A stretch of 13,396 bases of DNA from Ruminococcus sp. UBA4383 (lineage in GTDB: Bacteria > Bacillota > Clostridia > Oscillospirales > Ruminococcaceae), in assembly GCA_002389995.1 (NCBI GenBank), contig DGRR01000196.1:1-13396 (forward strand), given 5' to 3'. Made by a program: the position numbers and the translations under genes. The notes under the pieces were generated by a model. That model saw only the letters and a list, made by a program, of their open reading frames with translations. It was not told the origin of the DNA and made no database searches. Positions 1-7,451 of the stretch are shown here, in pieces; the stretch's first letter is position 1, and the number at the start of each line of letters is the position of its first letter.

Positions 1-1314
1 GTAGTAAAGGTCTATGACAGTTTCAGAATGCCTGACGGCTCGGAAACTTCTCTCAAAAAGCCTATGGGAATTTATGTTTCCGCTGAAAATGACTATATGT
101 ATATCGCAGACAATGAAAATTCCCGTGTACTCATAAGCGACAGGGACGGAAATGTTATAAGCGAAATAACAAAGCCCGTTTCCGAAGTATATGACCAGAA
201 AAGAACTTTTCTCCCGCAGAGGGTTATCGCTGACAAGGCAGGAAATGTATATGTCGTACTCAACAATATAACAACAGGTGCGGCTATGTTCAATCCGCAG
301 GGAGAATTTACAGGCTTCTACGGTGCAAACCGTGTTCAGCCCACCGCAGAGATAATAGGAAATTATTTCACCAATCTTTTCATATCAGAGGAGAAAAAAG
401 CAAGGCGTGCAAGAAATATCCCCACAGGTATCACGAGCTTTGATATTGACGGAGATTTCATATTCACCTGTACACAGTCATCAACACAGACAACCGATAC
501 AGTCAAGAAACTCAATGCCGCAGGAAATAATATTTTCGCAAATATGGAGCTTTCATTCGGTGACTATACTCCCATGTACGATACTTCACAGAATAAAGTC
601 TTACAGCCTGCGATATGTGATATTGACATAGCATCAGACGGAAATATAAATGTTCTCGACTTCACAACAGGCAGGATATTCCAGTATGATGAGGACTGCA
701 ATTTGCTTTTCATAACAGGTACAATCGCAAAGCAGGTCGGAGGTTTTGACCACGTTGCCGCCCTTGAATCGAGAGAGAATAATTTATACGTTGTCGATTC
801 ACAGAAGGATACCGTTACAATATTCGCTGAAACTGATTTCGGAAAAATAGTCCATGAGGCTACTGCACTCCATAATGCAGGCTATTATGAAGAAGCCCTT
901 GACCCGTGGTATGAAGTCCTGAAACGTGACGGAAATTACAGAAGGGCATATATCGGTGTAGCGTCTGCACTTCTGCGAAAGGGAGATTATGAAGGTTCAA
1001 TGAAATATTCAAAGCTTGCGGATTCTCCAAAGATATACAACAAGGCTTTTGAAGGATACAGAATGAATTACCTTAAAAAGAATTTCGGTTTCATGTTTAT
1101 AATTATTGTTATTCTTGCGGCAGCATTTGTGTTCATAAGAAAGAAAATAGACAAGCACCGCCTTGCAGTCGAAAGAGCCAGACAGGACGAACAGGACCAG
1201 CTTGCTATTCTTGACAGGCAGTTCAGACTTCTCGAAGAAGCTGAAATACTTATCCGTGGCGGTCAGCATGATGACGATGATGACGAAAACAGAGAGGAGG
1301 AAAGGCATATATGA
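1..1314 (+). CDS. Membrane-anchored NHL-type beta-propeller protein with TPR region (5' partial)
   Basis: The frame is already open at base 1, so the true start and any signal peptide lie upstream; the ATG at 28 is internal. The visible part starts with NHL/YVTN-like propeller blades, for example PMGIYV...YIADNENSRV, then PQRVIADKAGNVYVV, then a later blade around NNLYVVDSQKDTVTIF. A TPR-like helical region follows (HNAGYYEEALDPWYEVLKR; ALLRKGDYEGSMKYSKLAD). Next is one hydrophobic membrane segment encoded at about 1084-1140 (FGFMFIIIVILAAAFVFI), a basic RKKIDKHR flank, a charged helix likely to be a coiled coil, and a Asp-rich tail. The basic flank predicts the propeller outside and the tail in the cytoplasm. 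It overlaps the next gene by 4 bases (ATGA), so the two are probably translationally coupled. By position it may sense or scaffold for the sugar transporter downstream; that role is inference. Family type is fairly sure, function unknown. Confidence 0.8.
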   Translation, partial: VVKVYDSFRMPDGSETSLKKPMGIYVSAENDYMYIADNENSRVLISDRDGNVISEITKPVSEVYDQKRTFLPQRVIADKAGNVYVVLNNITTGAAMFNPQGEFTGFYGANRVQPTAEIIGNYFTNLFISEEKKARRARNIPTGITSFDIDGDFIFTCTQSSTQTTDTVKKLNAAGNNIFANMELSFGDYTPMYDTSQNKVLQPAICDIDIASDGNINVLDFTTGRIFQYDEDCNLLFITGTIAKQVGGFDHVAALESRENNLYVVDSQKDTVTIFAETDFGKIVHEATALHNAGYYEEALDPWYEVLKRDGNYRRAYIGVASALLRKGDYEGSMKYSKLADSPKIYNKAFEGYRMNYLKKNFGFMFIIIVILAAAFVFIRKKIDKHRLAVERARQDEQDQLAILDRQFRLLEEAEILIRGGQHDDDDDENREEERHI

Positions 1315-1940
1315 TGGATTTAAAACCCGCTCAGTGGGTGAAACACGCAGTATATCACCCCGTTGAGGGATTCGAGGATATGCGCTGGAAAAAGTCAGGT
1401 TCGCTGAAAATAGCGTTTCTGATAGTATTTCTGCTTTTTCTTGCACAGATAGCAGACGGCAGACTTTACGGATTCCAGTTTGGTGTTACTTATGACAAGA
1501 CATTCAATATAATCCCCTATATCGTACAGAGTATAGTGCTTTTTGCGGCATGGGTAGTGGGCAACTGGTCTATATGCACACTCCTTGACGGTGAGGGAAC
1601 TATGAAGAATATATGCATATACAGTGCATATGCTCTCATTCCGTATATAGCCCAGATATTTATAAATCTGATACTTTCGCATATTCTCATAAGAGATGAG
1701 GCTGTATTCATTCAGGCAATAAGCATAATAGGCACAGGCTGGTCGGCAATACTGCTTTTTTCCGCAATAAAATCCGTACATCAGTATTCATTCGGAAAAA
1801 CAGTATTTGCGATAATACTCACCATAGTCGCCATGTTTATAATGCTTTTCCTGCTGGTTCTTTTCATGTCACTTGTACAGCAGGTATATATATTTATTTC
1901 AACTATATATACCGAAATTTCTTACAGAATAAGAGTATAG
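1311..1940 (+). CDS. YIP1 family integral membrane protein
   Basis: A 209-residue polytopic membrane protein of the YIP1 family. A short cytoplasmic N-terminus carries the family-like HPVEGFEDMRWKKSGS stretch, followed by about five hydrophobic segments near residues 33-48, 67-91, 99-126, 133-153 and 164-195. The NWSICTLLDGEGTMKNI segment followed by ALIPYI is typical of bacterial YIP1 domains. The start ATG at 1311 overlaps the upstream stop, with GAGGAGG at 1294-1300 well spaced; a second ATG at 1314 is also possible. The next gene starts 16 bases after its stop. Bacterial YIP1 proteins have no established biochemical role. Placed between a membrane propeller protein and a secreted carbohydrate-type protein, it may help assemble or anchor the complex; this is inference. 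Confidence 0.85.
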   Translation: MMDLKPAQWVKHAVYHPVEGFEDMRWKKSGSLKIAFLIVFLLFLAQIADGRLYGFQFGVTYDKTFNIIPYIVQSIVLFAAWVVGNWSICTLLDGEGTMKNICIYSAYALIPYIAQIFINLILSHILIRDEAVFIQAISIIGTGWSAILLFSAIKSVHQYSFGKTVFAIILTIVAMFIMLFLLVLFMSLVQQVYIFISTIYTEISYRIRV

Positions 1941-1956
1941 AAACGGCGGTGATAAT

Positions 1957-4821
1957 ATGGGAAAGAAAATAAAAAGATTTCTGCTCTGCCTGCTTGCCGT
2001 TTCGACCCTGAGTATGTCAGGGACGATTTATGCGGATGATGCAGAGGAAGTCTCCGATGAAACAGAAATATCTCAGGATAATTCCGCAGAAGATTCCGAG
2101 GACAGCGGTGAAGCCAATGAAAAAGCTGCCAAAATCAAAGAATCAGAAGAAAAAGTCGAACTTACAGAAGAACAGGCAAAGTCTCTGCTGAATTTTGTCG
2201 GAACTGTTGACGGTCTTGACATCTATAAGGTCAGCAAGGACTATAAGGACGAAATATGGGCGGCTCACGGCGGTCAGCCCGACAAAAAGGCTGAACTTAC
2301 CGATAAACAGCAAAAAGAAAAGGAAGCCGCAGAAGATGAAATAGATATCGTCAAGAAACTCGGTGAACTCGTTGCCGTTGACCCCGATGCCGGAAAAGCT
2401 GTCGCATCTTTCGACAAGGGCAAAAAATGCGACGACGGTAAAATATATCTCAGTGACGGTGAAAGATATCTCCTCACTATGGACAAGGATTCCGAAAAAC
2501 CTCTGAAAATAATGCAGGTTATTTCAACAATAGACGACCCGTATATTTTCATCAATACAAAAGGTTCAGAAATAGAACTCATGGACGAGGATTTCAAGAA
2601 AACTGTGAGAGTATATTACAAGGGCGGAACTTTTAACAATATGCAGATGTATTTTGCAGATGACGGCGAAAATGTGGTATGGCTCTCGCAGGACGGTTCG
2701 CAGGTGCTTGCAGTTCTGAGATACGGTGCGGAAAATGACAAGCTCCGTATGCTGATTGATGACAGACGAGGCATTTTCGGACTTGAAAACCTTGAAACAG
2801 GCTATATATGGTGGTCATCTCCGCTCGGAGTTACAAGGGATAAAATTGCAACTCCTCTGCTTGTGAATGAACTGCGCTCATCAAATATTCTCAGATACGG
2901 CATACCTGAAAAACGTTCAAACAACAGCGTTCTGCGCTCAGGTACGGACGACTGCAAAATTAAAGTATCTGATGTGAAAGACGGCATAAAAATTGAATAC
3001 AATTATGAAAAGGCAGGCTTTAAATTCCCTGTTGAATATACCCTTGAAGACGACCACCTGAAAGCAAGCCTTAAAGTTGAAGATATTCAGGAAACAAATC
3101 CCGCAAATATTGCAACTGAATTAACTGTCATGGGCAGTTTTGGTGCGGCATCGGATTCTGAGGACGGATATTTCGTTATCCCTGACGGCAGCGGTGCGCT
3201 TGTAAGATTCAACAACAACAAAACTATGGATACCAATGCATATACGCAGAGAGTCTACGGAAACGACATTACAGCAGTCCCCACAAGCAAAGGCTCTGTA
3301 ACCGAACAGATATATCTCCCTGTATACGGTATTGTAAAAGAGGACAATGCCATGCTTGTTGTAGCATCAAAGGGCGATTCAAATGCATATCTCACCACGC
3401 AGGTTTCAAGACAGTCAAACAGTACATATAACCTTTGCAGTTTCACATTCATGCTCAGAGGTACTGATACTTTTTATATGTCGGGAAATACAAGCGACAA
3501 GATAACTGTCTTTGAAAGCGGAAAAATCAAATCAGATGACATTGAACTTCTGTACTATCCTATCGCAAAGGAAAATGCGGACTATGTTGACGTTGCCGCA
3601 AAATACAGGGAATATCTCACGGAAAAGGCAGGCGTTGAAATAAAATCCGAGCCTGACAAAGCTCCCATGTATGTTGACCTTTACGGAGGTACTGAAAAGA
3701 AAAAACCTGTCCTCGGAATACCCGTCACAATGAAACAGTCCGTTACAAGCTATGATGAGGCAAAGGAAATCCTTACTTCACTCAAAAACAACGGCGTTGA
3801 TGATATGGTAGTATCATACAATAACTGGACTGATGACGGAATCAAAAATCAGGTTGATACAGGTGCAGATGCTTCGGGTACTCTCGGAGGAAAAAGCAGT
3901 TTCAAGGATTTGATGAGTTTTGTGAATGAAAACAGTTTAAGTCTCTATCCTGTATCGGACAACAGGGATTTTTATTCGGGAAACGGTTACTATTCATTTT
4001 CTGATACTGCTGTAAGAGTATCGGGTGCATATTCAAGAATAATCAGCTATGACAGGGCATACGGAATCCCTGACGGTTTCAAGAAAAATATGTCACTCCT
4101 TTCACCGAGCTGTTTCAAAGATGTATTTTCAGATGTTTCAAAGAATTATTCATCAAAGGGAATTACAGGCGTTTCAATAGGAAATCTCACAACTTCTCTT
4201 TACGGTGACTACGGCAAGAAGAATATTTCAAGATATAATGCCATGAACCTTGAAACGGAAACATACAAGCAGATTACAGATACCCTTGCAAGCGGTATAC
4301 TTGCAGACGGTGCAAATGCCTATGCTCTGCCCTATGTGAGCCATATAACAAATGTTCCCATGACATCGAGCAGATTTGACCTTTTCAACGAGGATATACC
4401 CTTCTATCAGATAGTAATGCACGGAATTATTCCATATTCGACTACTGCCGTAAACGGTGATGCAGATTCTGAAAATCTTCTCCTTATGGCTGCGGCTACG
4501 GGAAGCTGTCTCGACTATGATATGCTCTATGAGGAGACAAGCGTCCTGAAAGATACTGAATTTGATGTGTATTACTACGCAAATTATGCCAACTGGACGG
4601 AAACGGCTGCGGCTGAATACAAACTCATACAGCCCATGCTCGAAAATGTCAGCAACAGCACTATAACAGGCTATGAAGTCGAAAATGACGGAAAATATAT
4701 AACAACAAGCTATTCAAACGGAACAGTTATAAAAGTCGATTTTGAAGAAAAAACTATCGACTTCAACGGAAAAGTCACAGACCTTAAAGATTATGATGAT
4801 GAAGGAGGCGTACAGTTCTGA
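1957..4821 (+). CDS. Secreted DUF5696 protein, glycoside-hydrolase-like architecture
   Basis: A 954-residue exported protein. Residues 1-26 form a Sec signal peptide (KKIKR, then a Leu/Val-rich core, likely cut after IYA); there is no lipobox Cys. Residues 27 to about 75 are an acidic Glu/Asp/Ser linker. A beta-rich middle, roughly residues 190-560, contains a typical FVIPDGSGALVRFNN stretch, and from about 570 (PMYVDLYGG) a C-terminal alpha/beta region looks like a TIM barrel followed by a small beta domain. This C-terminal part carries the features I associate with DUF5696: GVSIGNLTTSLYGDYG near 738-752, DGANAYALPY, DIPFYQIVMHGIIPYS, and a final SNGTVIKVDF. The layout resembles secreted glycosidases, but no catalytic pair can be fixed from the sequence. 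The start has GGCGGTGAT at 1945-1953 just upstream, and the stop overlaps the permease start by one base. Likely role: binding or cleaving a glycan outside the cell for the transporter. Confidence 0.8.
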   Translation: MGKKIKRFLLCLLAVSTLSMSGTIYADDAEEVSDETEISQDNSAEDSEDSGEANEKAAKIKESEEKVELTEEQAKSLLNFVGTVDGLDIYKVSKDYKDEIWAAHGGQPDKKAELTDKQQKEKEAAEDEIDIVKKLGELVAVDPDAGKAVASFDKGKKCDDGKIYLSDGERYLLTMDKDSEKPLKIMQVISTIDDPYIFINTKGSEIELMDEDFKKTVRVYYKGGTFNNMQMYFADDGENVVWLSQDGSQVLAVLRYGAENDKLRMLIDDRRGIFGLENLETGYIWWSSPLGVTRDKIATPLLVNELRSSNILRYGIPEKRSNNSVLRSGTDDCKIKVSDVKDGIKIEYNYEKAGFKFPVEYTLEDDHLKASLKVEDIQETNPANIATELTVMGSFGAASDSEDGYFVIPDGSGALVRFNNNKTMDTNAYTQRVYGNDITAVPTSKGSVTEQIYLPVYGIVKEDNAMLVVASKGDSNAYLTTQVSRQSNSTYNLCSFTFMLRGTDTFYMSGNTSDKITVFESGKIKSDDIELLYYPIAKENADYVDVAAKYREYLTEKAGVEIKSEPDKAPMYVDLYGGTEKKKPVLGIPVTMKQSVTSYDEAKEILTSLKNNGVDDMVVSYNNWTDDGIKNQVDTGADASGTLGGKSSFKDLMSFVNENSLSLYPVSDNRDFYSGNGYYSFSDTAVRVSGAYSRIISYDRAYGIPDGFKKNMSLLSPSCFKDVFSDVSKNYSSKGITGVSIGNLTTSLYGDYGKKNISRYNAMNLETETYKQITDTLASGILADGANAYALPYVSHITNVPMTSSRFDLFNEDIPFYQIVMHGIIPYSTTAVNGDADSENLLLMAAATGSCLDYDMLYEETSVLKDTEFDVYYYANYANWTETAAAEYKLIQPMLENVSNSTITGYEVENDGKYITTSYSNGTVIKVDFEEKTIDFNGKVTDLKDYDDEGGVQF

Positions 4822-5738
4822 TGACAGACAATAAGAAAACGGGAAGAAAAATGCCCTACGAAAAACGTAAGGCTATGTACGGCTACGGTTTCATATCTTT
4901 ATGGATGATAGGAACACTTTTCTTCTTCCTTATCCCGATGATAAAATCCCTCTGGTACTCTTTCAATGAGGTATCAATCGGAACAGGAAAAATGGTTACT
5001 GAATGGGTGGGGCTTGCAAAGTATAAATATGTGCTTAATGTAGATGAACACTATACCGAATACCTTAAAGATATGCTCCTCGAAACACTCTGGAAAACTC
5101 CGCTGGTAATAATATTCTCACTCTTTATAGCTGTAATACTCAATCAGAAATTCAAGGGCAGAACCCTCGCAAGAGCAATATTTTTCCTGCCCGTAATCAT
5201 TGCAACAGGTCCTGTATACAAGATAATCAACGGCGACATGAGTTCAACAGGAAATACAGGTGCGGCACAGTTTTCAACAATGTTCTCAACTGACCTTGTA
5301 GGCGAACTCCTGCAGTTCCTCGGAATCTATGGTCTGAGCGACAATATGAGTACAATGATATCCACTATTGCGGACAATATATTCGGAATAGTATGGGCAA
5401 GCGGAATACAGATACTGATATTCCTTGCGGCTTTGCAGAATATTCCGCCCTCCGCAAAGGAAGCCGCACAGGTTGAGGGTGCAACTGCATGGGAATATTT
5501 CTGGAAAATAACTTTCCCGTATGTAAGCCCCTTTATCCTTGCAAACCTTATATTCACCGTAATAGATTCATTCACAAGCCCCACAAATACAGTAATGGGA
5601 CGTATTCTCGCCATGAAAGAGGACTGGAAATTCGGTGAGGCATCTGCTATGGCATGGATATATTTCTTAATCGTCCTTGCGGCAATAGGTTTAATAACTC
5701 TCATAGTAAACAAGCTCATTTACTATGAGGTAGACTGA
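4821..5738 (+). CDS. Sugar-type ABC transporter permease (LacF/UgpA/MalF-like)
   Basis: A 305-residue inner-membrane permease of the carbohydrate uptake (CUT1) type. About six membrane segments are visible near residues 22-45, 90-108, 117-136, 186-206, 236-252 and 276-300. The cytoplasmic EAA loop that docks the ATPase is clear at residues 214-233 (EAAQVEGATAWEYFWKITFP). Between segments three and four lies a longer Ser/Thr/Gly-rich loop (about 138-183), probably extracellular. The start ATG shares its A with the TGA of the preceding gene and is served by AAGGAGG at 4802-4808. It should pair with the next permease as a heterodimer. No ATPase or binding protein lies in the window; a shared MsmK-type ATPase elsewhere is the usual solution in Firmicutes. 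Substrate not predictable. Confidence 0.92.
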   Translation: MTDNKKTGRKMPYEKRKAMYGYGFISLWMIGTLFFFLIPMIKSLWYSFNEVSIGTGKMVTEWVGLAKYKYVLNVDEHYTEYLKDMLLETLWKTPLVIIFSLFIAVILNQKFKGRTLARAIFFLPVIIATGPVYKIINGDMSSTGNTGAAQFSTMFSTDLVGELLQFLGIYGLSDNMSTMISTIADNIFGIVWASGIQILIFLAALQNIPPSAKEAAQVEGATAWEYFWKITFPYVSPFILANLIFTVIDSFTSPTNTVMGRILAMKEDWKFGEASAMAWIYFLIVLAAIGLITLIVNKLIYYEVD

Positions 5739-5751
5739 GGAGGTGCGTGTT

Positions 5752-6786
5752 ATGGCAGAAATATCGTCTGACGGTACTGCGGTTATAAAGACTGAAAAGG
5801 AAATCGGAAACGGCATGAGCAAAAAAGAAGCTAAGAAAATCCGTATGCAGAATATGACTGCATCTGAAAAAGCATACCTCAGAAGACGCTCAATGGCTGA
5901 AAAAGTATGGCCGTTTTTCAGATTTGTGATACTTTTCGGGCTGGGATTTGTTATTCTCTATCCGCTTATCTATATGGTAAGCTGTACTTTCAGGGAAAGA
6001 ACGGATATGAATGACCCGACTGTAATGTGGATTCCGAGAAACTATACGCTTAAAATACTTAAAGAAACTATTGTTGCTATGGATTTCTGGAATACCCTGA
6101 AAACAACACTTGTCCTGAATATAGGCTGTTCACTGGTTCAGGTTGTATCATGTGCAATAACGGGATACGGTTTCGCAAGATTCAAATTCAAGGGCAAGGG
6201 ACTGCTTTTCGGAATAGTTATCATGATGATACTTGTCCCCACACAGGTTATTTCACTTCCACTGTATACACAGTTCAGATTTTTCGGAATAGGAAACCTG
6301 ACAATGAATCTCATCGACACAAAGGCTACAATGTATCTCCCTGCACTCACTGCAAACGGCATACGTTCAGGACTTATGATACTTATTTTCAGACAGTTTT
6401 TCAAGGGCTTGCCCAAAGAACTTGAAGATGCCGCCTATATAGACGGCTGCGGACCTTTCATGACATTTGTGAGAGTAATGGTACCGAATGCGGCATCATC
6501 ATTCCTGACAGTATTTCTCTTTTCAGTTGTATGGTACTGGAATGACTATTATGTAAGTGCAACATTTTTCACAAATACAAAGACAATCGCCCTCATGTTA
6601 CAGAATCTCGATACGGAACTCAAACTCAGGCTTTTCAATTCCGCAACGGTTGAAATATCACCCCGTGAACAGATTGTATGGAAAGAGGCAGGCTGTCTCA
6701 TATCAATAGCACCGATTCTTGTGCTTTATACCTGCTTGCAGAAATATTTCACAGAAGGTATTGAAAGAAGCGGTCTTGTCGCATAA
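5752..6786 (+). CDS. Carbohydrate ABC transporter permease (MalG/UgpE-like)
   Basis: A 344-residue permease, partner of the preceding one. Start ATG 5752 is chosen because AGGAGG at 5738-5743 sits 8 bases upstream; the in-frame GTG at 5743 lies inside that ribosome site and is unlikely. Residues 1-53 are a long, charged cytoplasmic leader (KKEAKK, then LRRRSMAEK), longer than is usual for this family. Then come about six membrane segments, an EAA loop at about 225-245 (EDAAYIDGCGPFMTFVRVMVP, with the conserved D/G and final P), and the family-typical end QKYFTEGIERSGLVA. A strong terminator follows directly, so this is the last gene of the operon. The assignment is firm; substrate is unknown. 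Confidence 0.92.
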   Translation: MAEISSDGTAVIKTEKEIGNGMSKKEAKKIRMQNMTASEKAYLRRRSMAEKVWPFFRFVILFGLGFVILYPLIYMVSCTFRERTDMNDPTVMWIPRNYTLKILKETIVAMDFWNTLKTTLVLNIGCSLVQVVSCAITGYGFARFKFKGKGLLFGIVIMMILVPTQVISLPLYTQFRFFGIGNLTMNLIDTKATMYLPALTANGIRSGLMILIFRQFFKGLPKELEDAAYIDGCGPFMTFVRVMVPNAASSFLTVFLFSVVWYWNDYYVSATFFTNTKTIALMLQNLDTELKLRLFNSATVEISPREQIVWKEAGCLISIAPILVLYTCLQKYFTEGIERSGLVA

Positions 6787-6791
6787 AATTT

Positions 6792-6824
6792 ATCCGTTCA
6801 TGAATATTCATGGACGGATTTTTT
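6792..6824 (+). terminator. Intrinsic terminator of the DUF5696/permease operon
   Basis: Two 14-base arms, 6792-6805 (ATCCGTTCATGAAT) and 6806-6819 (ATTCATGGACGGAT), pair along their full length with a single T-G wobble, and are followed by a run of six T (6819-6824). It starts five bases after the permease stop codon. Confidence 0.92.
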
Positions 6825-6878
6825 ATATTATTCATAAATTCCTGCTACTTATATTCCTGAAAACGGACAAATTCAATC

Positions 6879-6907
6879 TTGACAAGAAAGATTATATAAT
6901 ATATAAT
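6879..6907 (+). promoter_or_regulatory. Exact-consensus housekeeping-sigma promoter
   Basis: TTGACA at 6879-6884 and TATAAT at 6902-6907 are separated by exactly 17 bases, a perfect match to the vegetative sigma consensus. Transcription would begin near 6914, giving a short leader before the DUF4214 gene. It lies 55 bases after the previous terminator, so the genes from 6950 to 11329 form a separate unit. A second TATAAT at 6926-6931 has no matching -35 box. Confidence 0.88.
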
Positions 6908-6949
6908 TAAATTAGCCCGAAAGGTATTATAATTAAAATGGTGATGTCA

Positions 6950-7438
6950 ATGAATGATATGAATATCTATACCGATATATACGACATAGTCAGCGAAAAT
7001 ATACAGAAGGCAGGCGGAAATTTTCAGACATCAAGAATATGCTATGAAAAAATAGCCTCGTCAAATCCCGTAACAGTGGATATTTCCGAACTTGCCGAAA
7101 TAAAGGACAACAGCATTTTCCTCGAAACCGCTTACAGAATACTCCTGCAAAGAAATATTGACGAAAATGCCCGAAAATCATGGGAAAACCGCCTTGAACT
7201 GCCTGCTCCCGAATTTCAGAAGCTTGTGACAAGAAGTATCATAAGGTCTGCTGAATTTGCAAATACAAAAATAAAAGTCAAAAACAATATATACTCCGAG
7301 AAAAATTCCTTCGGAGGAAATATCGACGGCATAAGAAAGGCTTCGTCTGTAACTATGCCCGAAAAACTTATGAATATGTACAGAAAAATGCCTGCCCCCA
7401 TGAAAAAAGCCGCAAAGAAAATTATGGGCGTTGAATGA
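6950..7438 (+). CDS. Small DUF4214-like protein
   Basis: A soluble protein of 162 residues. Its centre matches the DUF4214 pattern: FLETAYRILLQRNIDENARK, then WENRLELPAPEFQKLVTRSI, ending in SAEFAN, the position of the family's S-x-E-F signature. DUF4214 is a helical domain often found in, or next to, surface glycan and exopolysaccharide proteins; no enzymatic role is known. The tail is basic (MKKAAKKIMGVE). Start: ATG 6950 is preferred because GGTGAT (6940-6945) lies four bases upstream, the right register for an AGGAGGTGAT-type site; ATG 6938 gives a product four residues longer but has only a distant AAAGG. It is the first gene after a consensus promoter and lies 13 bases before the glycosyltransferase, so it probably assists that enzyme. 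Confidence 0.7.
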   Translation: MNDMNIYTDIYDIVSENIQKAGGNFQTSRICYEKIASSNPVTVDISELAEIKDNSIFLETAYRILLQRNIDENARKSWENRLELPAPEFQKLVTRSIIRSAEFANTKIKVKNNIYSEKNSFGGNIDGIRKASSVTMPEKLMNMYRKMPAPMKKAAKKIMGVE

Positions 7439-7451
7439 AAGGATAAACAAT

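Noticed and set aside
1009..1446. 145-residue minus-strand open frame
   Set aside because: It lies opposite two convincing plus-strand genes with good ribosome sites and coupled overlap, and shows no recognisable domain.
5743..5751. GTG at 5743 as start of the second permease
   Set aside because: The GTG is part of the AGGAGGTG ribosome site itself; ATG 5752 has ideal spacing.
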